Assembly: GCA_020086605.1 (NCBI GenBank)
Contig: JACBWW010000012.1
Location: 17,674,256-17,738,255, forward strand
DNA length: 64,000 bases
Reading direction: 5' to 3'
From: Lanius collurio
Taxonomy: Eukaryota; Chordata; Aves; Passeriformes; Laniidae
Shown piece by piece: positions 1 through 12,597 of the stretch. Position 1 is the first letter of the stretch. Every line of letters starts with the position of its first letter. Below the pieces are notes generated by a model. That model was not told the DNA's origin, made no database searches, and saw only the letters and a list, made by a program, of their open reading frames with translations. The translations under genes were made by a program, and so were the position numbers.

Positions 1-3000
1 CACTGGCTTTATGATATTTTGTGTACATATATGTAAAAATCTCTTTTTGTGATAAATATTAAGAACAAAACCATATATTTTACTGTAGTTTGTAAATAGT
101 TTTGACCTAGGATAAGTACTAATTTTAGGTAGTAATAAAAGAAGAACCCAGTAAAATATAGAAGGCAAATGTTTCATGTTAATATTCTTAAATATTTAGT
201 TAATATTTGAAATGTCTTCAGGTGTTGGAATCTTGAAATTTAACTACATATGTGGATATGTAAATATATATATTGTGGTCCCTTTTGGCTCAAGAGATGT
301 GATATACAATGCCAGAAACAGTAAGGAGGGTGGCAACCTGTTCCTCTGTTTTCCCCACAGGAAACTGAATTCAGCAAAGGAATTTTAGGCAGTTGGGAAA
401 ACTCAGGAGCCAGGACTAATCAGACTGGAAGGATTAATAATTAGGCTGTTTTTCTTTTGAACAGAAGGGATTGAACAGGATAGATTAACAAACTCCCTCA
501 TCACAGATTTCTGAAATAATTTTCACAGTCACATGGGTGAAGGGAGTCACATATAATTTGACTGCCATCATTCCCCATAAACTAGTCTTTGTCTAGGTTT
601 ATATTTTTATCGGTTTCAAGAAACAGCACAAATAGAAATGTTGAGCTCTGTGTTATTATACCTAGACCTTTACCAGACCCTGAACTGTTGGATTTGAATT
701 ATGCTTCAGAGTCAATACTCTATTTTATACTGACAGTAAATTAATGTAGAGCTATTACTATCAAGTTCATGGTTTGTTACTAGTACTTAATAATTTCTAT
801 TCCAAGGTTCAATATCCAACGTGTATTTTGTATGTATCATTAAACATAGTTTGTGTTATTTCCTGCGATGCAACTGGCAGGACATTGACTCTGTTAGACT
901 GAAGGGAAATACTGTGGGCTCAAAATTGAAAAGCATCTCCAGGACGCTTTGTTTCTAGGCTGTGCTGCAGTCCAAGTGGGATTGAATGTACTAGTTTTAA
1001 TCTAGCCACACGGTAGCAAGGACAGGATGGCTTGCAGATACTGAGCAGTTCACTGGAAGTAAGTTTTGATATGATTGCTTTTCACTGCTCATCAGTGTAG
1101 AGTTATACTACCTCTGATACTGCACTCTACCCAATGTTGTGGTCTGAGTGGTAACACTGAGATTTGGCAATTTTTTTATCCTCTATCATCCCTCTGAACC
1201 AGTTAGATCTCTGAATTAAATCAAAGCATAGGAAAAGTATCCTTTCACATCACTTAGGGCTGCAATTGTTTAAATGTTATGGTGGCCAAGAAAAAAAATA
1301 ACTGGATCAGTGAAAAAAATCTGTTACTGTCTACCTAAAAAGTTTTCTAAGAGAATAGCCATAATTTATCTTCACCTGAACTAGGGTTTAGTCACTGAGC
1401 TAATTAGTAAGAGGCTTTAAATAGAGTTCCAGTTCCCCTGGAAACCCTCTGCACTCATTTATCTCTCAACACTTTGTTGCATTTAGGAAATGCACATTAA
1501 TGGTGTGGTTTGTGAGTATGTGAAAAACCGGAATACAGTTCTTCATTGCAGAACTTCAGAGGTGAATTTTATGTTATACCTGAATGCAAATTATTTTCAT
1601 CAGTACCTTGATCCCAGATCCTGGTGCCAGGGCTTACGTAGATTGTAAGCAATATGAAGGTATGACTGCAATATGAGTAGACATTGATCTTGCAATAATG
1701 TCTAATGTGGTCATTGAAAATGTAGTGATATATATGGAGACATATAGACAATTTAGGGGTATTTTCAGGACAAAAAGGGATTTAAAAGCAGAAGGAAAGC
1801 TGACACCATAGTGTGAAAAAATTAAAAGGCACAAACTCCTCGTGGTAGTAAGATTAAATATAATGAGCCAAATTCCATGATTATGTAAATAATGCCAAAA
1901 ATTGGGTTGATTTAATGTATAAATGTGAAATGCTGCTGTTGCTGAGGAAGGAGTTGTAGCAGGAAAAGTTATTGTGGGTTATATTTAATGTTTTACTTTC
2001 TTGCTGCGTATTTCATGTTTTACTTTTCTTGCTACATCCTTAGTATTATTTTTCTAATATATTTTGCTATGTCAAACCTATGTCATCTGTCTGCAATACC
2101 ATTTTATGATATACAAAATATTTATTATGATTATTATGTTATAATGCTGGAATGAGGTTGATAAAGCCTTTGGAAGTGTTTTACTGCCATATTTGTAAAT
2201 TATGGCCATATGTATTTTATATTGCTACTAAGGTTTTGCTGAGTAGCAAGCAATGAAGTTGACATAAATGTTATTTTCTGTGTTATGTTACTTTTAAAAG
2301 GATAACATCGTAAATATTACCTGGTTTTCATTTAGAGTTACTTGAATGGAAGCTGTTCCATAGAAAAGAAATCTTGTGTAGTTGGTGAAATTCCATTTTT
2401 CTGCTGATAAGTTTTAAAACTAAAGTTAATTATGCTTGTGATTAGGAGCTCAGTGCTGCCCTGTTTTTAAAGCTCAGTAGTCAATTGTGTGCTTATCCTA
2501 TTAAAGTCTCTGGTGTAGTTTTTAGTCACACCAGCATATTATCCCAGACATCAGTTTTGCTGTAATTTTTTTTTGCAAAGTTCTGTATTTTAACAGCCAG
2601 TTAAAGTCTAAAGGCATATTCTTTCAATAAAAATTACTTTATAGTAAGATTGAATATTATTGCATTTAAAAATGATATCTTATTAAATACGATTAACCAG
2701 TACTAACTAGTGTCTTCATGTCTAAATTCCCCAGTCTAGTTTAAAGAGTCAATGCTTGTTTTATTTATAGCATCATTCTATCCTTAACACAAGCAAGTCC
2801 ATGTCTTTCCTTTCCTTATTTGTGAAATAATTGAAATTAATTTTAAAATTACATAGTTTATTTTCCTTCAAACACAGTGGAAAGCTCTTAGTATGAAAAT
2901 ACAAAAATATATTTCTCTTTGCAGTCGTATTAATATATTTTTGTTTATTTTTCTAGTTGTGTATAGGTTTGAAACTTTATACTGTCCCTGCGTATTTTGG

Positions 3001-5761
3001 GATGGCTGTTTTGGACATCTTAAACTAAAGAATCATATACTGCTCATGTTTTTGGTAGACTGCAGTTAGCCTGTGCTTGGATGCTCAAAAAATGCTTCAA
3101 AATCATTGTTATGGTGGCAGTCACTGATCATTTTAGGTGTGCTTTGCTCACTTTGTTATAATTGCAGTTGAAAATAGCGTTCAGTATTACATTTATCACT
3201 AAGGGAGAGAATATCAGCTAAGCTTAATTAAAGGAAAAATTGTAATAGTTACATAAAAAATAGATAAACATGCACTGTAAAAGAAGAAACAAGCCACTCC
3301 AGTTTTCTTGTGTAACAACTTCTTTTCAAGAAAGCTAACAATTTGTGGAAATTTGGTCTAGTAGAGGATACATAACCATGTATAACTAGATTGCTTTGGT
3401 ATAGTTAGATTGCTTTTTTTTTAAATTAAAAATAATTCTAACCAAAATCCTTCAAATAAAAAAAAAAAGGTGTGAGAAAGAAGTTGTATAGCATCCAAGT
3501 GGAAACAATGGTTGGATTCTATATTTCATTTTGAATTTTAATAGGAGGAAAAAGCTACAGGAAATGGTTATGGTCAGAGATGCCACTCCTTGTGATCCTG
3601 TTAAAGTAACAAAGACATCCCCTCAGAATTATTTTAAAATAGCAATTGTTTTATGGCCAGTTCTACCTTTGAAAATACTATAAAAATGGAGAAGAGGAAC
3701 ACTGGAGAGGAAACAGAGCGCCTCATCAGTCGTCTTTTGCTTTGTTTCTATTTTCTAGTGAGAGATTTCAGTCATATATCATTTAAGGGAAGAGTATTTT
3801 TTCTGTCCAGAAGCCACATGGATGCTAAGTATAGAGGAACATGGATCAGAGGTTCTTGCAGCATTTGGAGCATTAGTTCACTTGTGTCTGTTAAAGAAAG
3901 CACCTCCTAGTCCAGCATGGTGCACATCTCGTTGGTTGTCGGAAAGAATGTATGTTTCTAACTCTTGCAAGTACTTGTAGTCCATTCAGGATGGACTTGA
4001 AACAAAAGACAGACTAGGAGACTCTTTCTCTTACATTCTGTAAAGAGTATGTGCTTATGGAGCGGAGCTCATCTCCTGGAGAAAATTAGGATAGTAAATT
4101 TGGCAAATAATAAAAACTCTAGCATTTAGTTTGAATGGGCCCTTGATCTTCTATGCTATTGACTTAGAGTCAAAGTTTTCATTTCTGCACTTGCATGAGA
4201 AGATTGATGCTGATTGATTGCTCTGGACATCTCGCTCCAGTCTGTGGGCATACTCAATCCTTCATTTAGAATCAGCCCTGTATTAGAAAAATCAACACAG
4301 AGTTATCTGGGAATGCTTAGTCTACGTGTGTTTTAAAGAACAGGAAATAGTATTTATTTTAATACCTTTGTGTGTGCTATTCCTGTTCCTCTCTGTATAT
4401 TCAAAACTGTTACAGAAATGTTCAGTGCAATGGCTCTTTTTTAGTGTATTTCACCTGTTCATTACTGCTGTTAGGGAAAACCTGCATTTATAAGGTATCT
4501 GAAATTAGATTCTAGGTGGGATTTTTATGGCTTCTACAGGATGGACATTAGTTATAGTTAGAAACCTTAAATGTATCCACAATGAACATCCCTATTTTTT
4601 TTTCTTTCTCTCTGAATTGTGCAAATTTCTTCAAATCTACTATATCTAATAGTCAAATTGAATACTGTGGCAATGTATGTAAAACTGCTGTGACAGATGT
4701 GGAATGTAATCTGTGAGGATTTCTGAAAGTGAAAATGCCAAAACCTATTTTAATGAGTAGTTTATAAAGCAAAATAATTGCTAGTTTTGAAAGACATTTA
4801 CTATCCAAAGATGGATTTCAGAGAAACTAGAGAAAAATTGTTGAACTACCTTAGAATTTATGTATTTGGAATGAGAAAAAAATTATGAGACATCATTTAA
4901 AGAAGATAAATGTAATGCAAGTGTAGAATTTACTGTGAGTAGACTTTAACAGTGAGAATGGTTTAAATCCTTTCCAAACTGATACATTTCTTACCAGTGC
5001 ATTGAAGTCTTGTGTCAACATTCAGTAAGGTATTACATTTATTCTCTTTTTAATGATAAATCAAATTAATAGGATTGTTTCTGTAGACCAAAGAAGACAC
5101 AGTGAAATGCAGTAGGGTATAGTGTGTTAACTTCCCATTTTCCAGGAATAAAATATGGCTCCTCTGGTAGGAATGTTAGGATTTTTCATTAGCCTGTTAA
5201 CTTGCTTAACCACTTTTAGTTTAAGGATGAGATTCCTGAGACTAGTTACATCTTTTAAATTTCTGACTTGAAAATGTGTATACTGAAAAGGGATACGCCT
5301 GCACATCAGAATGTGTACTCCTGGAAATAAGCACATCTAAGTGGAACTCTCTTGAGAATTTTTTAGCATGAAGAAGAATCCTTCTAATACAAAGTTTTAT
5401 TTTTAGAAACAAATTTATTTCTATGTTTATGTCTGTGATCTTTTAGTCAGGAGCTTCTGAGGAAGTGTTTGTACATATAGATGTTTGATTAGTGCTGAAT
5501 TGGGTTGTTAATCTGTTATGGTCAACTGATCTCTGCAATTATTAACACTGTACATGGAATGAATTCTTAACAGTTTTGTTTTATTCATGTGTAACTATCC
5601 TGTTCTTAATAGATGACAACAAAACTATTAGTAGCCAAAATGCTTGGTATGAAAACAATTTCTGATTGTGATTAATATTAAGAACCCATGACATTTGTTT
5701 TCTTTCCCCAGATTTTGTCAGGTGATGTGCAGTGGTTTTGCATATCGATAAAGCAGTCAAG
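1..5761. other. Intronic or upstream sequence, no gene recognised
   Basis: AT-rich sequence of the kind found in long vertebrate introns. I looked for a coding block flanked by a pyrimidine-rich AG and a GT donor in an open frame and found none that holds up. A donor-like site near 1061 has stops in all frames back to its nearest acceptor. The 85-codon frame at 3653-3910 has an acceptor-like tract inside it but no donor. No repeat family was recognised. Because the first readable exon begins at 27102 in phase 0, this stretch is inferred to be part of the preceding intron. Confidence 0.5.
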
Positions 5762-6462
5762 GAAACACAGATTGCCTAAGTTGGAAGGGACTCATAAGGG
5801 TCATAGTGTCCAACTCCTGCTTCCTTCAGAACTACCTTAGTCATCATATGAATAAGAATCTTGTCCAGATGCTCCTTGAACTCAGTCAGGCTTTGTGCTG
5901 CAACCACTTCCCTGGGCAGCCTGTTCCAGTGTCCAGCCATCCTCTCAGTGAAGAATCCTTTCCTGATGTCCAGTCTGAACATCCCTTGATGCAGCTCTGT
6001 TCCATTTCCTTGTGTCTTACTGATGGTCAGTAAGAGAGATCAGCATCTCACCTCTGCTGCCTCACTTGAGGAAGTTGTACACTGTTATGAGGTGTCCCCT
6101 CTGCCTTCTCTCCTCCAAGCTGAACAAGCTAAGTGACCTCATCTGCTCCTTGTAGGTCTTGCCACTTGAGACCTTACACCATCTTGTTCACCCTTCTCTG
6201 GACACACCCTAATAGTTTGATGTCCTCTTGCATTGAAGTGCCCAAAACTGCCCCCAGGACTCCAGATGAGGCCACCCCAGTGCAGAGCAGAGCAGGACAA
6301 TCCCCTCCCTTGCCTGGCTGGTGATGCTATGCCTGATGCCCCCCAGGACAGGGTTGGCCCTCCTGGCTGCCAGGGCACTGCTGGCTCATGTTCAACTTGC
6401 CATCAACCAGGAGCCCCAGGCCCCTTTCCACAGCATTGCTCTCCAGCCCGTTGTTCCCCAAT
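5762..6462 (-). mobile_element. CR1 non-LTR retrotransposon fragment (3' part)
   Basis: The + strand reads as the reverse complement of an avian CR1 3' region. It starts with the 'ttggaaggga' block next to the element's 3' end and runs through the segments for the end of the reverse transcriptase. On the minus strand, the open frame at 5776-5982 carries the characteristic 'HWNRLPREVV' of the CR1 RT C-terminus. A second minus-strand frame near 6327-6460 carries 'LGLLVDGKLNMSQQC', another familiar CR1 stretch. The reading frame is broken by frameshifts and stops, and the 5' part is absent, as is usual for CR1. The copy is old and diverged. It sits in the upstream intron, antisense to the host gene. 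Confidence 0.9.
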
Positions 6463-8889
6463 GATAAAGTCAACAAAGGTTTCCTTTGCAGAGGCATTTT
6501 CCTGCACACAATGGAAGAAACATTTTGCTTTTTCAATATCATTGTGATGTACACTAGACTTTCAGCCTCTTTGCAACAACCACAGAGCTTACGAGTTGTC
6601 TGTGCTGCAGTCAGTGTGTGGCAGCAATTCATGAAGATGTCTCCACCTAACTCTGAGCCAACAGCTGCCAGCTTTAAACAGGGATGGAATTATTTACTTT
6701 CCCTCCACCACACCCAGAAAATTGTTATTATTAGGGGTTTGATTTTCATTTTTTTGAATGATATTAATACTGATTTTCAGCCTTTCTTGTAGACGTGCTT
6801 GAGTCAAATAATTTTGACTGTCCTTAATTCAACTTTTTTTTTAAGTAGTTACATGTATATTTGTTACAAATATCAGAATTTTAGAACAAGTTAATGAAAA
6901 AACCTGAAAGCTTGAAGTACATGATTTGTGGGATGAAGAAAGTGCTTGTTGGCAGAGTAGTGAGAGAATTGAGAGAACTGTTTCATATTCCTGCTGCTGA
7001 TCCACATTTATTCTTGACCCTGGGAAAATTGTATAAGCCCTCTTTTTCACATGTGCTTATTGTGCTTCTGTCCTTTGGGTGTCTGATGAACACCATTTCT
7101 CTTTGAAAACTTAGCAATTGGTGCTCATCATTCTGAAACTAAGCCTGTTTAGGGTCCCAACTGGACCTTATTCAAGCAAAATTCTTTAACAATTTTTTCT
7201 TATGGGAAGGTAATATCTAAACTATAACTGTGCACTGCAAGAACATAGGGAAGATGAATTCATTAATATTTAGAAGGTATTCAGATTTTGTTATGAGAAG
7301 CACTGTATAAATTCTAAGTAAATATGGGCAGCCTTTTTTCTTTTTGACTGTATGTCTGTGTAGATCTATCCCCAGTAGGATCACCGATGGAGAAAGCAAG
7401 CATGTGAGAGGAAGCAGAACCATCCTTTAAATAATTTTAATAGTATAAATTGATATTCTGCATAATGAAGTGGGTTTTAAAAAAGAAGAAGTATTGCTAA
7501 AGCATATCCTTCTATCACTCTCTTATCTGGAAAATTACTTTGAACCAGTGCTCCTGTTAGGGGAGGGAATAAAATTATTTAGTAAATCACTTGGAGCTCC
7601 ACTTCTGAGAGAAAACTTGAGTCCACAGCATTTGTGACAACATTATGTTCTTGTACAGGAAGAAAATTTAGCTATTTACATCTTAAAGGAATTGCTTTCT
7701 AATGCTAGACACTAATATTTTAGCATGTATGATATTAGCTATTTTTTTTTCTATTTTATATGCAGTGCTAAGGGACATAAGAAAACTCATGTATAAACAA
7801 TATTCTTATGTGTTTGTTAGTACTTACTTATTTATCCTGTCCTAAAAGTTGGAAATTGTACAGATAATAAATATGAATCTAGAAGGCTGTAGCAAGATTT
7901 TAAAGCTAGCTATAACATACTGGGTAAGAAAATGACAAACAGTGAAGTGCATAGGTATCTGTGCTTTGAAAAAATAGTGACCAAGATTACTGCTGATACT
8001 AGAACACATTTCTAAGTTTTATGATGTTGGACTGTTTTCCAATTCTTTGATCTCAGTCTTCATATTATATATAACTGTTCTTCAATAAGCAGGCAAACAT
8101 ACTGGGTTTGTGAAGGTGCGTTTTTTAATAAATGTTTCTACAGTAGTCCAGAATGGATAATTATTTTGTGGTTTATGGTATAATGTCTTACATGTTGTCT
8201 TTTTAAAGAAAATATATTCACAAATTAAAAGAAAAAGCTGTTGCAAAGTATCACTGTTGTGCCTTGCATGGCAGATCCATGTATTTATCACATCATTGCT
8301 CTGACCATCCCAAGAACATTACCTGGTGTTGCTCCAAAGTGACGCAGAGCCCAGCTGGGGTCTCTGGTCTTTTTACATCTTCTGTTGATTGGGACAGAGT
8401 GCTGGAGGGATGCATGGTGATGATGCAGTTCAAGCTCTGTTCAAAGCAATTAATGAGGAACTATAACCCTAATATTTATCCAGTGTTCTGGTATGAATTA
8501 CAGAGTGATCCCTTCAGGGATGACTTAAGACCCAACAAATCAGTTGTTTTAAAGGTCTCTGCACCTGCAAAGAATAGAGCATCTGCTTGTTTCTGTGTGC
8601 TAGCCCTTGGTTGTTGCTCAAAATCCACTAGCTTTGTCCTGCGTTTAGAGGATTGTCTGTTGTCTTTTGGACCTTGCTGGATGCTGGTAGTTGGCACTTC
8701 CCTTAAACCCCTCCAATTACAACTGCAGTAATACTGGTTATTCTGAAAGACTCTTAAAAGTTATTTTTTCTTGGAAGGCTAAGTTTGTTTGGAATACATA
8801 GTTTGTTCCAATACTGTGTTCAGAGAAAAGATTAAAATATATTGTCAAAGATGTCATAGTGCTTGCCCTGAACCTTTGACATCTTGGAG
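6463..8889. other. Intronic sequence; one long open frame without recognisable function
   Basis: No exon or repeat family is recognised. The stretch contains the longest single open frame in the window, 155 codons at 8264-8731 on the + strand. It is Cys- and Ser-rich, shows no domain I know, and has no convincing splice donor or promoter. A donor-and-acceptor-flanked exon was not found. Confidence 0.45.
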
Positions 8890-9283
8890 CAAGCCCACCC
8901 TGATGATTAAGGGGTCAGGAGCACATGGCACACATGGAGAGGATGACAGAACAAGTTTCGTATTACCTTTGTTAAGAAGTCTTAAGGGGATCTTTCTCCT
9001 GCCTTTAACATCCTCATGGGACAGTACAGAGATGAAGACAGACTTTTCTCAGCAGTGCACAGTGGAAAGGCAACAGGATGAATACAAGCTGGAAGATGGG
9101 AAACTCCAGCTTGATAGAGAAAGAAAGTTTTTGCTGCGGGGAGGATGGTCAAACACTGGAATGAGAGGTGAGAGAGGCTGTAGCATCTCCATGCTTGGAG
9201 ACTATGCAGCCCTGAGCCAGGCAACCAGATAGACTGGAGAGCTTCAGAGGTGCCTTCAGCCATATGTTATTCTGTGATCTGAT
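8890..9283 (+). mobile_element. CR1 fragment, diverged 3' region
   Basis: The order of short matches to an avian CR1 3' region is preserved on the + strand: 'gatgattaagggg' near 8901, 'cttaaggggatct' near 8981, 'cttttctcagcagtgcacagt' near 9042, 'gtcaaacactggaa' near 9148, 'catctccatgcttggagac' near 9183, and 'attctgtgat' near 9269, which resembles the 8-mer repeats at CR1 3' ends. The copy is heavily mutated with internal indels, so it is ancient. An open frame that overlaps it (8789-9232) is not in the original RT frame throughout and is not a gene. The left boundary is approximate. Confidence 0.75.
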
Positions 9284-10924
9284 TGTCCCAAGCCAGTCCA
9301 TCTTCCTAGAAAACAGCCAGCTGAACCAAAATTACCCCACAGGTTATCTCCTAGCATGGTAGCTGCAATATGCTGAGCCCTGTCTATAGTTAGATACATT
9401 TACTCCTCTAGACTAGGATTCAAGTCAGTAGTATTTCAGATGAGTTTGTGTTTCTGAGCTCTTAATCTTTTTCAGCTTCCTAATAATTTGTATGCTTTGA
9501 CCTTTAAGCAGGCAAAGTGGATGAACTGAAGTGGCAATGCTTATTCAGCTGGCTTGGCTCCACTCCCATTTCATCTTTATCTGAGCCATCTACATTTTAT
9601 ACTGCATGAGGGTGGTGTTTTATGAACCGAATCCAAGGCAGACTGTAGGTCGGGGTTGAATGGATGGGTGTATAAAGTCACTGAGTGTTTCTACCAACTT
9701 GTTTTGTCTCTCAATACACTCAGACATTTATGCAAGGTTACCTGAAATAGGAGTCTTGTGGCTTTTTAACAGTGTTCTAAACAGGTTTTTCAAATTTTGT
9801 GATTGGGTAGTTAGAATATTATTGTGGAGAATTTTGCCTGATGATTATATTTTTCCTTACAAACAGTGCAGCTCTGACGTTTAAGGGAACATGCCAACTT
9901 CAGCTTTCCACATGACAGATAAAGCTGATGCTATTAGATTTTATTTCTTGGAAAACAAGTTTACTTAAATGTTAACAAATACCTTTGTCTTTAACTCTAG
10001 GGCTTTAGGAGAGTTAAGATTTGTAGAATATTTGAAATATGTAGCAAGAAGACTTTAATAGTATGTAGGTGAAGAATCATACCTAAAAAAAGCCCCAAAC
10101 TTCTAAAAATATGGAAAAGACATGAATTTTGGCCCTAATAGGGAAATAAATTTTTCTTTTATTTGTCACTTTATATTGATAGAAAGCATTAATAAAAATT
10201 CTTCAGTACTTCATTCTATAGTACTTTGTTCTTTCTAACCCCTTCTATCAGGAATGATTGTGTTATTGTTCCTTCAGTTCAGCCTGAAGGAAGAGTTTAT
10301 AATCTTTTTCCATGCTCACTGAACGTTTTATCAGGAATTTCATTTTAGATGACAGATCAGTCTATCATTCTTGGGAACTTAAGGCAGAAGGGTATTGAGT
10401 TTATGTTCCTTAATGATGGATTTCATGAGCAGCAGGAGAGAGAGGTCTGGACTGACCATCACCACAGACAGCCTTAAGGCCTGGACAGAAACACAATGGT
10501 GCTCGTGTTCTCTCCCTCTCACTTTGTCTGCAAACGCAGTCTTTTAAGAACTTACAGAGTTCACAGTACAGAGGTTCTGAATCAAGGTTTTCCCCCTCTT
10601 AAACAGTATTTGGTTGGGTTGGTTTTGGTTTGTTTTTTTGGGTTTTTTTTATAGTCAGAAAACTGTTTAGCATTCACATACTCTTTCATCACACTTGATT
10701 TGAGCCATTTTTGAAAGAAGTTTTGTGCATAACCTTCAGGATCTTGTGATTATTCATGTAATTAAAATCCTCTCAAGTTTTTTTGACACCTAATACTACT
10801 CACTTTCAGTTTAATTTGCGCCCCTTTTCAAAGATGATAGGAAACCTGTATGTGTTCTGAAGTATTGCACAATGTGAGACTGCTGTCTATGGTTGCAGCT
10901 CTCCATATGAAGTGATGCAAAATG

Positions 10925-10966
10925 TATTTCCATTATCACTCGCAAGACATATTTCCATTATCACTC
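10925..10966. repeat. Spaced direct duplication of 17 bp
   Basis: The 17-base unit beginning 'tatttccatt' at 10925-10941 is repeated exactly at 10950-10966, with 8 bases between the copies. The repeat is visible directly in the sequence. It is most simply a local replication-slippage duplication; no function is suggested. Confidence 0.85.
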
Positions 10967-12530
10967 AGGAATGAGATATTGTGGTTAGATAAACAGTCCA
11001 GTAAAAACATCTGTTTAATCCTTTGTCCTATCTGGAAAATACACTGAATGTTACACATTGTAAGAGGAAGTATTGCAATGGTAGGCAGAAAAACATTGTG
11101 CATGTTATTCAGTGTGTGGATTCTGTGTTCCCTATCTCAAAATGTTTACAGTAGAACTGCAAATAGTGTAAAGAAAAGAGACAGAGATGGTCAAAGGTCT
11201 GGAATAGCGCCTGTGAAAGAGATTATTCTTCTGTATGCTTTAATCTGGAAGGTAGTGGTTGAGGGGCAAGTGTGATCTTTACATATACATAACATAGGTG
11301 AGTTGGGAACAGTATTGGTGCTCACTGTCTTTACTCACACAATATCTGTATTATAAGAACTAAAGAAAACTTGCAGTTGAGATCTGAAACATTGACAAAA
11401 GGTGTACATGTTTCCTGTAGGGTTGTTTTCAGCTCTCAGCTCTGCTCCATGGCATCCTCAGTTTACTTGAATTAAAAAATACACTGGACGAATTAATGGA
11501 CAAAATCCATTGAGAGCTATTACGTTAAAAACATCATCTGGCTCAAGGTCCTTGGGCTGTGAATTCCTGGAGGCTGAGGAAAGTGTTCAGTATACCTGTC
11601 TTGTAGGGCTTCTTCTGTTGTTGAGTCTTTTAGGTATGTTGTAAGGGTAGATAGACCTATTTGAACTTACATTCTATTTTATATACTAAAAATGAGTGCA
11701 TGGGAACCTCTGTGTATTGTCAGATTTTTATTACTAGCTGCAGAAATTTGTCTTACAACTCCCATTTTTGTATGAGAAACCAGTTTAATTTTTTATGACT
11801 TAAACAGATTGACTTGTTCTCTGAAGCAAGTAGTTTCTTAGAGAAATTAGCAGGTTAAAAGTACACAGCTGAGTTATGAGGGTAATTTTCAGTCTGTGGT
11901 TTATTTGGCTGGCTGTCGAGTTAAAAATTAACAGTAATTTGGGGAACTCACAAAGAAATTTGGACATTCTTTAAGTTCTTTATGAATTGGTATTTACCTA
12001 TTGTTTATGAACAAATTTCAGAGTTGTCAGTATTGAACGTTGCACATTTTTGCAGAAATTTTATTACATCAAAGCATCAGTCATGATAATTAGACAATTT
12101 TCACACTTAGAGAAAAAATATTTGGGAAGTGGTTGGGGATGGGTAGAGAAATAATTGTGCTCTTTTTAAATTAGAGATTTAGCTGTCATCATCATCTTCA
12201 GAAACCATCTTACTTTTGTCACACCCCTTTCCTCCAAAAGTTCATAGCATTTACTGCCTTTCTCTTACATTTTAAGTTAAGTAGTGCAGCTAAAGTAGTT
12301 AAATCTTCTAGATTGGTAACTGGTTCTGCTGTGTATAAGATTATACAAATTAAATTCTTTATCTTTCATTGTTCATCCTCCCCTACTTTTATCAGTAACT
12401 GATAAATCTCCCCTCCCATTCTTTAAGCTTTTTTCCTTTTCTCACAGTCATGCAGTGCCCACACCTTGGACACATTTCATTTTGTTTATTTAGTTATTTT
12501 CCCATAATCAGATTGTAATTTTGTAATAGT

Positions 12531-12597
12531 CATATATATATGTGTGTGCATATGTGTTTTATATAAAATATGCACATATATATTTATGTGTGTGTGT
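12531..12597. repeat. Mixed (TA)n/(TG)n microsatellite
   Basis: Alternating pyrimidine-purine sequence made of TA and TG runs, interrupted by short non-repeat stretches. It is a compound, imperfect dinucleotide repeat in intronic DNA and is likely length-variable between individuals. Confidence 0.85.

Noticed and set aside
3653..3910. An exon with acceptor near 3759
   Set aside because: A pyrimidine-rich AG is present, but no plausible donor follows in the open frame and the residues resemble no known domain.
6388..6792. A 134-codon plus-strand gene
   Set aside because: Its first part overlaps the minus-strand CR1 fragment. The rest has no domain, and the frame is an antisense shadow plus chance extension.
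8789..9232. A 147-codon plus-strand gene
   Set aside because: Most of it lies on a degraded CR1 3' region, read partly out of the original frame.
9640..10020. Additional CR1 fragment
   Set aside because: Some words looked similar on first reading, but no ordered series of CR1 blocks or 3' tail could be traced.
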